The notes: generated by a model not told the origin, from the letters alone. Positions 49,401 through 56,108 are shown, counted from the stretch's first letter. The stretch: DNA of 64,000 nt from Verrucomicrobiota bacterium (GCA_021772675.1 JAJFLO010000188.1:40863-104862); one strand, 5' to 3'. Made by a program: numbers and translations.

Positions 49401-51700
49401 AATCAAAAATCGATCCGAGGACGATTAGCTATGTTGAGTCAGCCGCTAACGGATCGGCAATAGGTGATCCGATTGAAATCAATGCATTGACCAAAGCATT
49501 CAGGAAATTCACCCCGGATCAGCATTTTTGTGCCATTGGCTCAGTAAAATCTAATATTGGCCATGCAGAGGCTGCTTCGGGAATTTCTCAACTAACAAAA
49601 GTAATACTACAATTACAACATCGACAACTGGTTCCATCGATTAAATCAACTTCTCTTAACCCTAATTTAAATTTCACTGAAACCCCATTTTATTTACAGC
49701 GGGAACCGCAAACGTGGAAGCGTCCAATTGTGAAAATCGATGGAGTCGAGCGTGAAATCCCGAGACGCGCAACGATCAGTTCCTTTGGAGCAGGAGGAAC
49801 AAATGCTCACCTCATCATCGAGGAGTATCTCGAAGGAGCGGAAGACGAAGGGCGAGAGGCGAGAGAACTAAGTCAAAAACCCGTAGCAATTGTACTTTCA
49901 GCAAAAAATGAAGATCGCCTCAAAGAAATTACTAAAAATCTCCTTGATTTTATTACCCATCAAATTTTAAATCATAAATCTGATACATTGAATTTATCCG
50001 ATCTCGCCTATACCCTCCAGGTGGGACGCGAGGCTATGGAATTCAGGGTGGCAATGCTGGTGAGTAACCAAGAAGAGTTGGTCCAAGGTTTGAAAGCGTA
50101 TTGGATGTCCAGCCGACAAGACACAGACCAAGAGTTTTCAATACCCATTTTTACCGGAAATCAAGAAGAAAGTCATTCGGATATTGGGCATCTACTTTCC
50201 GGAAAATCAGGGGAGACGGTATTACAAGTACTTTTGGCGGAAAACAATCTTGAAAAACTTGCACTATGTTGGGCCCAGGGAGGTAAAATCCCCTGGGAAT
50301 CATTGCACAACGGACAAGGCGTTCGCAGGATATGCTTGCCGACTTATCCCTTCAAGAAGCGGCGGTGTTGGATCGAGTCTCAAGTGGTGTCGAACACATT
50401 TTCTGAAAAGCCTGGAGCAACGGATCAGGTGACAAACCTTGAGAAGACGCCACCGGATTCTATAAACAACCAGGTCATTGATATCATATCGAATTTGCTA
50501 GGAATGAAAGGTACAGAAGTTAATGTGAATAAGCCCTTGGATCAATATGGGGTCGATTCCATTCTTTCTGTGCAGCTATTACAGCAACTACAGACTCGGT
50601 TAGATCCATCGCTCGATATAGTTAAATTGCAGGAATGTAAAACACTACAAGATATTATTCATATTTTGCCTCCACAAAATAGCGAAAAGCTAGCCTTGTT
50701 GAGGCAAAAATCCAGCCAATCTCTCGCCATAACCTGGTCCCAGTTTCCTGAACTCATTCATCTCAATCAGATTTTTTCGGGCCGGCCTGTATTTTGGATT
50801 CATGGAGCCATAGGTGGAGTAGAACTCTATCAGCGCATCGCCCAAAATTGCCAACGGCCTCTATATGGAATTCAGTCACGAGGCTGGATGGCTGACCGGT
50901 CCCCGTTGCCGGGAATCTATGCGATGGCCGCCTATTATGTTCATATTATTCAAACTGTGCAACCAGAAGGCCCTTATGATTTGGGTGGCTATTCTTTGGG
51001 CGGAATGCTGGCATATGAAGTCACTCGCCAACTACAAGAGTTGGGACAAACCGTCAATACAATCGTCATGCTCGACTCCCTAGATAGTGCTACAACGAAA
51101 AAAGCAAACAGATCTCCAAAAGCTAACCTTTTGCAAACGGTCAATATGGCATTACAATCGACCATTCTTAAAGAACCAGAGAAAATTACCAAAACACTTA
51201 TCCACCGGGCCGAAGTTAATTCAGACATCGACAATGAGACATATTTAGATCAGTTGATCGCACTTGCAAAAACACGTGGACTGACTAAAACGGAATCCTG
51301 GGTACGTACATTAATTCGACAGAACGTCACAACTCAAGATGCCTATCAGGCAGATCACTACGCCGTTTTACCACTACCTGCCCCTGATACGACAACCTGT
51401 TATTACTTTCGTAACAAAAGTGGATTACTGATGGGCAAACTCGAACCTTTTTTTACAATCAAAGCGAATGAATTTTCACTAGATCATACAAAGTACTGGG
51501 AGGAATGGGAACAACATCTCCCTCTATTTCATATCATGGATGTGGATTCTCCCAACCATATGATGCTATTATCAGAACCTAAAGCCTATGAGACAATTAC
51601 CACATTTTGCGACACCTTATATTCCGGAAAAGGACTCTCCGAAGAGTTTCTCAATTCGTTTAAAAGAAAAACGAAGACAATACATGCCAGTTTAACCTGA
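34421..51700 (+). CDS. trans-AT polyketide synthase: docking-OMT-ACP | KS9-pseudoACP-DH-KR-cMT-ACP | KS10-DH-KR-cMT-ACP | KS11(KS0)-ACP-TE
   Basis: GTG start; docking-like FLYQQIKDGTICRNDAVNRLKQLK; O-MT-like VFDIGCGHGTDVIQIATLYPHIQTCGFTITQDQAILG...VSFHIRNKDGLFKNI (34650-35430); ACP 35650-35890; KS9 36050-37300; DH 38220-39120; KR 40050-40720; cMT ILEVGAGTGGTT 41220-41950; ACP 42130-42370; KS10 42620-43890; DH 44430-45330; KR 46030-46690; cMT ILEIGAGTGGTT 47180-47930; ACP 48120-48350; KS11 48530-49840; ACP 50460-50680; TE GYSLGG 50770-51650. Confidence 0.95.
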   Translation: MDNQLKFLYQQIKDGTICRNDAVNRLKQLKMVPHSEYGSESESESMNKTSSESFHGKHDGVSTGEEGGNKAVEFYTLGAKGKTNDFQDDYLTFCPFPERIPGFSMSRVFLNPETFHVEFELIKDKQIELRQVLFCKEDFNQIHSVFDIGCGHGTDVIQIATLYPHIQTCGFTITQDQAILGNQRIANMNLRAQAKIFHKDSSLNIFPDHYDLIMGIEVSFHIRNKDGLFKNISSSLNDNGRVLLIDFIANLRGPIVDSNVGISIPTVEEWGEILSKHHLAIDEVIDVSPQIANFLYDPKFKQNTENLPQVARDTFQNYTNQSISLQKEWLSYCLFKLRKDTNYSESELCRHNAKKIAKKTPYSEALKEMLYCGHIPYPKTRKSTHNKSLSQDRNSQKNNLKSTSENANIIPLDLTEIKANLVDIFVEVLGFQREEIEEKKLFQELGIGSMNAVEILESINAEFNLKLPTSIVFECNQLDSLAMCIKEHLPKYTGAKKEAISKEVGRSDNEGHFNKKNANSKHRQTSFSEIGNQPLSSSNYHQEITDDIAIIGLSCRCAGANDQNEFWDIVSKGKNCIHEITNDRWLDFLKLNSPHQMPKCYGAMEDIEYFDSLFFHISPKEAESMDVPQRILLEECYKALEDSGYNPSLLREQQVGTIIGAMASTSSLNDLSHFSMLGSETSILSARIAYCLDLKGPALAINTACSSSLVAIDLACQQLRNRQIHLGIAGGITIYTHPGAFISMKNAGMLSPTGQCRPFDNRANGILVGDGVGVVILKRLQDAERDNDFIYGVIRGIGCNQDGRTSGITVPSFLSQSQLEESIYRKTLISVEDIQYIEAHGTATKLGDPVEIHALTRAFGKFTGKKRFCAIGSLKANIGHTTAAAGVLSVIKVLLALKHKQMPPSINFTEENEHIDFENSPVYVNTFLKEWPTNSNGSRLAAISSFGFSGTNAHMLLEEYGRKARVSPKLAIPHDGLILIPLSAKNKERLQAYSGKLLKFLKMTLSEPKDSELNTTELRQEFLQNSVRCLLSSILNIEENEFETEQNLLNYGVEHIHLTQLLEQLQKKFNIEVDVKKFLETNSIASIATYLRENPSKSFETQISGFHKKQNLSQKIEKSHLDNLECFLTSLAYTLQTGREAMEERVVFIVKDLDELIVKLEAFENNSKEIDKCWRGQTKRTRAGVALLEGDEDSQELINKWIKKGKLNKIAELWTQGFAIDWEHLYGELKPYRISLPTYSFAKDRYRIPEIENNTSKIKDASIGICTIHPLLHQNTSDLLEQRFSSTFTGNEFFLTDHQVKGQKILPGVAYIEMARAAVEEAVRPLKKEDDTVLLKYVTWARPIFVNSHPKKVHIGLSAEDDEQILYKIYTKPENTEEEPVVHSQGVALLRVLNEPPALDISSLQTKINQKNISSEECYALFDAAGIDYGQGHRGIENVAIGNNQVLAKLCLPSSVSTTHDQFVLHPSIMDSALQASFGLMIGSDDSMSPGRLNDESSGIPPLKPSLPFALQELQIFNSCKSSMWVWIRYTNENITPDKTQKLDVDLCDDTGKICVRMKGFSTRILHGEIDIGSQVAQSRKELNSHDKPGLIDNYFCVSKNKEIETDSASSPTPCQAFPGTTMVTTVWSPIPWTEFNQNNKETVGTSPSLNFEVNAEIARTSANEYEQKTVSAEVLRDENSIFPDTTAQILIVGGTKAKGRSIQQVYPNARVLEIRSKDSVSIIAEKLKAAGSIDHIVWIAPDHSLKSVTDEAVLYNQNQGVLQVFRMIKALLSLGYGTRGLQWTLLTTQTQAVKKDDSLNPTHASLHGLVGSMAKEYANWKVRLIDLESGSDWPINTLFTIPADPQGNALAYRKGEWYRQKIIPIQQFSVEQQIYKTNGVYIVIGGAGGIGEIWSKSMIQKYQAQIIWIGRRQKDKAIQAKLESLSKFGPTPHYIAADASDKKSLEKAHEEIKQNYSQISGVIHSAIVLLDQSLGNMDEERFNSGLSPKIDISVRIAQIFKDDPLDFVLFFSSMQSILKAAGQSNYAAGCTFKDAFAQRLSQDWTCAVKVINWGYWGTVGVVAAKSYQDRMARDGIGSIEPEEGMAALETLLNGPIDQIGLIKTLKPQTMDRMRSNEWVTVYTEKRSCCIDTLKKQILQDDTQVEFMKSEGRHLDAEMDTLFCKLLWGSLQSLGMFQEKNVVIANLMAKSAIADCYERWLEESIQVLVANHYLRFDGERYTVIETTLVDIDALWKEWDRQKAVFWSRDSDKKAIVALLEVCLQSLPEIITGKRLATEIMFPNSSMELVEKVYKENRVANYFNDVLTQTLIAYIKERLKQDPSAKIRILEVGAGTGGTTVRILSKLQTYQEHIYDYCYTDISKGFLMHAEEKYAPQHSYLTTRIFDVEEPVGGQNIQAGQYDLVIASNVLHATKNIRQTLCNVKAILAKNGLILLNELSNKSLFGHITFGLLEGWWLYEDRPLRIPGCPALNPKTWKEVLGDVGFTSILFPAEKAHELGQQIIVAESDGVILQKQPHLSEIIPMKRSAIAKPDQSFIRAKTPPDCSSRNPYPEGQKIMQGKIDITDQTVEDQVQETIIEKLSESLKVEVGQIDNDESFADYGLDSITGVQLVQTINKSLSIELEITALFDYSSVNRLTAYILSDFKDEIAKTLERESKRIAITQDKTSKNEGEISDHSATTRTNNLNSDEQFLPDNNHKKINQLSSPKRFLERNVSSPVDVEKEDRTSRESVQHISIAIIGMSGRFAKSETLNDFWNHLSSGTDLVTKVSRWDLSKYSSVGSGNNWDDCKYGSFLENIDHFDPVSFKISGLEATYMDPQQRFFLEESWKALEDAGYAGESIQGKLCGIYVGCGGCDYQHLFDDNQPAQAFWGTAESVIPARIAYYLDLHGPAIAVDTACSSSLVAIHLACQGLWARETEMALAGGVFIQSTPGFYVSAGRAGMLSPNGRCHTFDERANGFVPGEGVGVIVLKRLHDAISGGDHIYGVIRGSGINQDGTTNGITAPSAKSQERLERQVYDRFNINPEQIQMVEAHGTGTKLGDPIEFEALTRSFRNYTDKQEYCALGSVKTNIGHAATAAGVAGVIKVLLSLQHKKIPPSIHYESGNSRIQFKNSPFYVNTELQDWHTEKNSTRSAAISSFGFSGTNAHLVIEEAPKLEPRYAEKSGYLIVLSAETSDQLHRHVENILKFSNQKSTIDPGNMSYTLLVGRKHLNYRLACVVRSLNELSEFLKKWLEKETVSQIYVSELKEQRQRQQASLKRYGNHCIQECRKLKKTAEYLEHLNTIADLYIQGYRLEYEQLFVDGYSRISLPTYPFAKERYWVESTAILNGHQAENCSKLHPLLHQNISDLSEQKFSSIFTGKEFFLTDHLVQDQKVLPGVAYLEMAQAAIMRATGSLGRNHMGIRLENIVWVQPIMVNSHPQEIHIRLFPQDNDQISFEIYSYPEKEGQEPVIHCQGTAMLSSINGNTALDLPNLQSECKEPGFDPEYYYEIFSSMGIHYGPGHRGLKTIMIGEKQVLAKLTLPSEIVQTRDQFVLHPCLMDSALQASIGLITLNPAAISPESMIDEKRHNLSMRPSLPFALQELEIFGACTSSMWAWIRYSQGSNADDSVVKLDFDLCDDTGRICVKMKGFSTRTLEDQTKIDCSSQTTSIESSLGNILLTTLWNSVQINTTTISPPSTAQMVIIGGAQSKKRLIRKIFTNVKILDISSKDSIVRLSTKLKALGSFNHIVWIAPDYSLKTLTEEALIIRQNQGVLYVFRLIKALLAIGYDTTDLEWTLITTQTQRVCKNDLVIPTDASIHGLAGSLAKEYPHWKIRLIDMEVGCSWPISDMFALPSDDHGNAWSYRAGQWYKQDLVPVQQLWKEQQLYKSNGIYVVIGGAGGIGEAWSQSVIQQYQAQLIWIGRRQINAAIQMKLDSLSTIGPTPIYIAADAGNQKSLQQAYKEIKKRFSKIDGVIHSAIVLKDKSLANMDEQQFRSVLSAKVDVCVRLAQIFQKEDLDFVLFFSSIQSFSKAAGQSNYASGSTFKDAFAQRLSREWSCIVKVMNWGYWGSVGIATDQSYQDRMERFGIGSIEPEEGMKALESLLNGSLDQIAMIKVLRPQALHGINLKEFITTYRDTLTPTIQTIQEYLPKRSTEIQRIKSAYDQQNAGIESLIHNLLWGSLLSLGGFQEKKSPIASVKEKAGIINFYERWLEESISVLTSKNYIQVDDENYTVVNTTIPVIDVLWGEWEQQSKLLKLDADKKAMVNLVEATLRNLPEILTGKQRATDILFPNSSMELVEGIYKKNQTADFFNSVVAQSLVAYIQARLKQDSSAEIRILEIGAGTGGTTATVLSALRPYKEHIFNYSYTDISKAFLIHAEKKYAPQNPYLTTQIFDVEQPIAQQKIKANHYDIVIATNVLHATSNIRQTLRNSKAVLRKHGLIILNELSTKSLFAHLTFGLLEGWWLYEDAALRISGSPGLYPDTWKNVLEAEGFHSAFFPVAEAHDLGQQIIIAQSDGVIRQTRPVNGRSNTGSTRAPNTPLQNHPKQSTPNGRYTGMLCSKSVGVTVAANQTESAPKSCSSTQRSLREKCTIYIKKLIAETLKIPIHQIDISKPLETYGIDSILAVQLTNSLRENFEKISNTIFFEVQTIDALIEYIIETEKDALIKVVGTGESEIKSELTTDRPISMLSPTEESTSKTRTSSRFLPPRVTDKNFRACNVSDIAIISVSGRYPGADNIHIFWDNLRDGKDCITEIPQDRWDNDLYFDQNRNKLGKSYCKWGGFLDGIDQFDPLFFNISPREAKMIDPQERLFLETTWNLLEGVGYTRDNLQARYQGRVGVYVGAMYQQYHLLGPDHNDSITPVSSYSSIANRVSYFFNFQGPSIALDTMCSSSAIAIHMACESLAQGDCKLAIAGGVNLSIHPQKYVLLSQSQVIGSHRNSRSFANGDGIIPSEGVGAVLLKPLDQAMQDQNTILGVIKSTITNHGGKTNGFSVPNPNAQVQLVKDNFTKSKIDPRTISYVESAANGSAIGDPIEINALTKAFRKFTPDQHFCAIGSVKSNIGHAEAASGISQLTKVILQLQHRQLVPSIKSTSLNPNLNFTETPFYLQREPQTWKRPIVKIDGVEREIPRRATISSFGAGGTNAHLIIEEYLEGAEDEGREARELSQKPVAIVLSAKNEDRLKEITKNLLDFITHQILNHKSDTLNLSDLAYTLQVGREAMEFRVAMLVSNQEELVQGLKAYWMSSRQDTDQEFSIPIFTGNQEESHSDIGHLLSGKSGETVLQVLLAENNLEKLALCWAQGGKIPWESLHNGQGVRRICLPTYPFKKRRCWIESQVVSNTFSEKPGATDQVTNLEKTPPDSINNQVIDIISNLLGMKGTEVNVNKPLDQYGVDSILSVQLLQQLQTRLDPSLDIVKLQECKTLQDIIHILPPQNSEKLALLRQKSSQSLAITWSQFPELIHLNQIFSGRPVFWIHGAIGGVELYQRIAQNCQRPLYGIQSRGWMADRSPLPGIYAMAAYYVHIIQTVQPEGPYDLGGYSLGGMLAYEVTRQLQELGQTVNTIVMLDSLDSATTKKANRSPKANLLQTVNMALQSTILKEPEKITKTLIHRAEVNSDIDNETYLDQLIALAKTRGLTKTESWVRTLIRQNVTTQDAYQADHYAVLPLPAPDTTTCYYFRNKSGLLMGKLEPFFTIKANEFSLDHTKYWEEWEQHLPLFHIMDVDSPNHMMLLSEPKAYETITTFCDTLYSGKGLSEEFLNSFKRKTKTIHASLT

Positions 51701-51859
51701 ATAATTCATGTTCATATCTTTTGTAATGAGAGTGTTATAGGTGGTTTCAGGTCGATGAAATATTGAACCCCGCAGGATTTGAGATCTGAAATTATTTATA
51801 ATTCACTCAAATATGGTAATATATGTTTTCGCACGAAAGCTTATGAATTATTCAGGTTA
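51693..51859. repeat. 167-bp unit bounded by 17-bp perfect terminal inverted repeats (MITE- or IS-remnant-like)
   Basis: TAACCTGAATAATTCAT at 51693-51709 is the exact reverse complement of ATGAATTATTCAGGTTA at 51843-51859; the left arm includes the stop codon of the TE-bearing PKS. Confidence 0.75.
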
Positions 51860-52217
51860 GTTGCCGTTAAAAGGAGTAAATGTGCATAACTTTGTCGCTA
51901 TGTACTGTACATCTTTTGACTGCAGACACGTGCTTTACAGTGGTAGACGTCCGAGTAAGAGTTTTACAGGAAGCCCTTATGTCCCGGATTGTGTTTGGAT
52001 TTGAGTTAGATTTAGCTGTACCGATTGAGCAAAACAACAGAAAGAGTATGCCTATTTCGAGAGCCGAATGTACTGAGACTGGTTCCCGAATGGGAATAAC
52101 GCAGTTGCCATTTTGCGATTGAGACACAGTCAAATGTAGCATGTGCCAAGAAGGGAAAGTTTATTTTTTCCATGTTCCTTAATTAAAACACCCAACAAAC
52201 TATAGGAGATTTTCATT

Positions 52218-52664
52218 GTGTTGAACTTAGATGTAAATTATCGTGACACTATCCCGGCAAAGATAGAGGACGTTTTCGCATTGTGTGCCGACGTCAAGGA
52301 AGGTTCTAAATATATTAAGGCAATTGAAGAGTTTGAGATTCTATCCGACCATCAGGTAGGCGAAGGGGTAGTGTATGTAGAAAAAAGAAGGCTGCTTGGC
52401 ATCCCTTGGAGTATTAAAATGAAGATCCTGGAATCAGTACAAAATCGACGCCTGCACGTTACTTCCATTGGTTCTAAATTTAATGCGAGTGGTATTATGG
52501 AATTTTCGGAAGATGGTGACAAAACGATTATAGATATGTCCTTTCAGACACGACTCACACCCGTCATAGCTGCACTTGTATATCCTTTTCGTAAATTGAT
52601 TATTAGATGGCAGATAAGTATGATGAGGAACAATATACTTGGTATAAAAAAGGTACTGAAGTAA
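52218..52664 (+). CDS. SRPBCC-superfamily (START/polyketide cyclase-like) protein
   Basis: 148 aa, GTG start with taggaga upstream; MLNLDVNYRDTIPAKIEDVFALCADVKEGSKYIKAIEEFEIL...GIMEFSEDGDKTIIDMSFQTRL...RWQISMMRNNILGIKKVLK is a typical SRPBCC layout. Confidence 0.6.
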   Translation: MLNLDVNYRDTIPAKIEDVFALCADVKEGSKYIKAIEEFEILSDHQVGEGVVYVEKRRLLGIPWSIKMKILESVQNRRLHVTSIGSKFNASGIMEFSEDGDKTIIDMSFQTRLTPVIAALVYPFRKLIIRWQISMMRNNILGIKKVLK

Positions 52665-52665
52665 G

Positions 52666-52921
52666 TTTTTAGGTATTTCGCATCCGGCAAGACCAGCTGG
52701 TCTTGCCTCAAGCGGCATTGGTTTCTCGATCACGACATCGAGTCGTCTATGTGGTTGAAGATGATAAGGCAGTCGAACGTAAACCGGTACTGAGAGCAGG
52801 TTTTTCTGACAAGATCATTATCATCAGCGGCCTTCAACCTGATGACCAAGTAATCACCAATGGCCTTGAGTCAATTCTGAACGGAACACCAGTTACAATT
52901 ATTGACCAGACTGCAAAATGA
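52666..52921 (+). pseudogene. 3' fragment of an RND efflux membrane-fusion (periplasmic adaptor) gene, 5' part missing
   Basis: LPQAALVSRSRHRVVYVVEDDKAVERKPVLRAGFSDKIIIISGLQPDDQVITNGLESILNGTPVTIIDQTAK aligns with the C-terminus of the intact MFP at 59589..60665; similarity starts at tttttaggtat just after the SRPBCC stop. Confidence 0.8.
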
Positions 52922-55900
52922 ATAGACTAATAGAATATTTTGTTTCGCGGCCACATATTGCGAATCTAATTTATATCATTGTGATGATTGGGGGTCTAAT
53001 GACTCTGACCACCATCCAGTATGAAATTGCCCCGAAAGTTGATATCGGTATAGTTAGCATCATGACGGTACATTCACAGGCAGGCCCCGAAGATATAGAG
53101 CTTAGCATAACTATTCCAATCGAAGAAGAAGTGTTGAAAGTGGATGGCCTGGAAAAAGTTAACTCGCAAAGCATGGAAGGTTTTTCACTTATCGCTATCC
53201 AGCTAGCCCCGGATTTAAGTGAACAAGCCAAAGCAAAAGCCTTAGCTGATGTTCAGAAGGCGGTTGACCGGGCAAAAGGAAAATTACCGGAAAATTTGAT
53301 TGAGGATCCCGAGGTTGACATTCTAAACACAGTAACTGCCCCCATTATGGAAGTTCATGTGACGGGTTCTGTGCCGGAAGCAATGTTGCGAAGTACTGCG
53401 CGACAATTAGAAGATACGCTACGCCAAGTACCGGGAGTAGCTGGTATTGATAAAACTGGATTTAGGCGTAAAGAAATTCGTATATTTCTTGACCTAGGAG
53501 TTCTGCATAACCTCGGCTTAACCTTCAATGAAATCAAGACTGCTATTGATCGGCGCAATGTAAGAGAGTCCGGGGGGTCTCTTTCCAGCTTCAGAACCGA
53601 GAAAAAAATTCTTTCAATAGGTCAGTTCGAAACACCAGAAGAAGTAGGTGAAGTGATTGTTCGTCAATCTGAGCCCGGAAATGAGGTCCGCCTACGTGAT
53701 ATTGCTCAGGTCATGCCGGACTACGAAGACTGGCAGATCCAGTCACGAGTAAATGGGCGTTTGAGCATCGCTTTGATAGTTAAGAAAAAGTCAAATGCTA
53801 ATGAACTTGATGTATCCGATGCTGTACGTACGGCAGTAGATCAAGCAGAGAAAGCATTACCTGCTGGTGTGGAACTGTTTATCGTTAATGACATCACCCG
53901 CATTGTCCGGTCATTGCTAGTAATGCTGGTGAATAATGCTGCTCTTGGATTCCTGTTTGTTTTTATCGTACTGTTCCTGTTTATCAACCTGAAACAGGCC
54001 ATTTGGGTCAGCTTAGGCTTACCGTTTTCCATCCTTCTTACCATTGTACTCCTGGGCTTCTTTGGCTATTCGTTGACATTGATGTCCCTGTTAGCGATGA
54101 TTCTAATGGTAGGAATGTTAGTGGATGACGCAGTGGTGACTGGAGAGAGTATTCAACGACAACTCGAAACAGGCTTATCACCATACAACGCGGCAATCAA
54201 AGGCACCATCGTGATTTCCGCACCCGTTTTTGTCAGCACAATAACGACTGTATTGGCATTTTTACCCCTGGCCTTTCTTGGCGGTGTTGAAGGAAAATTT
54301 GTAGCTGTTTTGCCCACAGTCGTCGCTATGTTGCTCGGGGCCTCGTTATTTGAGAGTAAATTTTTACTGCCTACGCATTTGGCGTACGGCAAAAAACATA
54401 AGGTAAAAACTCCTGCTTGCCTGCAACGGATGGAGAAGTGGTATTGCACTCTGTTATCTTATCTACTGAATCACCGCTATCTCACAATCCTCGCCTTTGT
54501 CGTTATCTTCGTCGCGATTTTGGGCTTCGGAGCGGCTGTTCTAAAGTTTGAACTTTTCCCGGATCCAGAATTTGATCTCTTCTATATCAAGGTGGAAATG
54601 ACAGAGGGTATACCAATTGATGAAATGGCAAAGGCAACTGATAACTTGGCCGAATTCGTCCGGGAGCAAATACCGGGGGATGATTTGGTCCATGTTGTAA
54701 CCAAGATCGGTCATCATGACATCGGCTCGCTGGGAGTAACGGAAGGCCGCAACCAATCCTGGGCATTACTTAGCTTCTTTTTAAAGCCGGAAGGCGAACG
54801 GGTTAGCAGTTCCCGCATTCTGATTCAGAAATTGCGTGAAAAAGTCAAAACATTGCCCCAATTCGAAAGTATTACCGTTGAGGGGGCGCAGGAGACCACT
54901 GTTATCGGTAAACCTGTAGAGTTAGAGCTTGTAGGGAACGATGACACAAAGTTAGAGATTGCTGATCAGATCATCAGCTTCCTTAGAAATCATCCCGGTA
55001 CAACAGAGGTTTGGGACAGCTATCGGCCTGGCAAGGATATTATTGATCTAATATTCAATCACAGTGTGCTTGCCAGTCATAAACTTTCCGTCTCCGATGT
55101 GACGCAGGCTATTGCTGTAGCGTTGGATGGAATTATTATAGGCAGTCAGCAAACACTCGATGAACGAGTCTATTTTCGCTTACAACTGCCGCCGCGTTTT
55201 GCCGGCAGGTTGGATACACTGGAAAATCTGACTGTCATTAATATTGCGAGTGATGCCATTTTCCTAAAAGATATTGCCAAATTTCGAATCAGACCGGGTG
55301 ACGCCGATATAAAACACTATTTCGGCAGGCGAACGGTGACTGTTTATGCTGATATCGATCACGATAAAACCGATGTAGCTTCAATTAATGCTGATCTTGC
55401 AACGTATATCGATGAACAGAAATGGGAGTCACGTTTTCCTGACCTACGCTTTGTTTTTAGCGGTCAACTGGAACAGCAACAACAAGCGTTGGGTAATATC
55501 GTTGTTGCATTTATTTTCAGTCTTTTGGCCGTCTTCCTTGTGATGGTCATGCTGTTTAATTCCTACTCGCAACCATTTCTCGTACTTCTTGCAATCCCTT
55601 TTGGTTTATCTGGTGTAGTCATTGGTTTCGGACTGCAAAGGTTGCCTATTAGTTTCCTAGCACTAACTGGAGCGATCGGTCTTGTCGGTGTACTTGTCAA
55701 TGATTCGGTAGTAATGCTCGATACTGTGAACAACCATCGAAATCGAAAAGGGTGTCGGTTGACCCCGGAAGAAGTCGCTACAGCAGCCAAACTTCGCTAT
55801 CGTCCCATCGTCATTACTTCAATAACAACGGCAGCGGGTCTTTTCCCGGCAGCTTATGGTATCGCGGGCTCTAATGCGCTCATTATGCCAATGATTATGG

Positions 55901-56058
55901 CAATGGCCTGGGGAATTCCCTTCGGCACGTTTGCGTCACTGGTACTACTTCCATGCTTATATTACATTAACGAAGACATTGCCCAATGGATAAATCGCTT
56001 TGCACAATTTCGACAAAAAAATATCGTAAAGACCATGACAAAGAGAATCAGGGCGTGA
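52918..56058 (+). CDS. RND efflux transporter permease (AcrB/HAE-like)
   Basis: 1046 aa; MNRLIEYFVSRPHIANLIYIIVMIGGLMTLTTIQYEIAPKVDIGIVSI, multiple TM segments, GMLVDDAVVTGESIQRQLE and VGVLVNDSVVMLDTVNN motifs, RYRPIVITSITTAAGLFP. Confidence 0.93.
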   Translation: MNRLIEYFVSRPHIANLIYIIVMIGGLMTLTTIQYEIAPKVDIGIVSIMTVHSQAGPEDIELSITIPIEEEVLKVDGLEKVNSQSMEGFSLIAIQLAPDLSEQAKAKALADVQKAVDRAKGKLPENLIEDPEVDILNTVTAPIMEVHVTGSVPEAMLRSTARQLEDTLRQVPGVAGIDKTGFRRKEIRIFLDLGVLHNLGLTFNEIKTAIDRRNVRESGGSLSSFRTEKKILSIGQFETPEEVGEVIVRQSEPGNEVRLRDIAQVMPDYEDWQIQSRVNGRLSIALIVKKKSNANELDVSDAVRTAVDQAEKALPAGVELFIVNDITRIVRSLLVMLVNNAALGFLFVFIVLFLFINLKQAIWVSLGLPFSILLTIVLLGFFGYSLTLMSLLAMILMVGMLVDDAVVTGESIQRQLETGLSPYNAAIKGTIVISAPVFVSTITTVLAFLPLAFLGGVEGKFVAVLPTVVAMLLGASLFESKFLLPTHLAYGKKHKVKTPACLQRMEKWYCTLLSYLLNHRYLTILAFVVIFVAILGFGAAVLKFELFPDPEFDLFYIKVEMTEGIPIDEMAKATDNLAEFVREQIPGDDLVHVVTKIGHHDIGSLGVTEGRNQSWALLSFFLKPEGERVSSSRILIQKLREKVKTLPQFESITVEGAQETTVIGKPVELELVGNDDTKLEIADQIISFLRNHPGTTEVWDSYRPGKDIIDLIFNHSVLASHKLSVSDVTQAIAVALDGIIIGSQQTLDERVYFRLQLPPRFAGRLDTLENLTVINIASDAIFLKDIAKFRIRPGDADIKHYFGRRTVTVYADIDHDKTDVASINADLATYIDEQKWESRFPDLRFVFSGQLEQQQQALGNIVVAFIFSLLAVFLVMVMLFNSYSQPFLVLLAIPFGLSGVVIGFGLQRLPISFLALTGAIGLVGVLVNDSVVMLDTVNNHRNRKGCRLTPEEVATAAKLRYRPIVITSITTAAGLFPAAYGIAGSNALIMPMIMAMAWGIPFGTFASLVLLPCLYYINEDIAQWINRFAQFRQKNIVKTMTKRIRA

Positions 56059-56108
56059 AATTGAACTTTAGAATAAACGATATAATCCCCCAAAGGAGGA
56101 TAAAAGTT

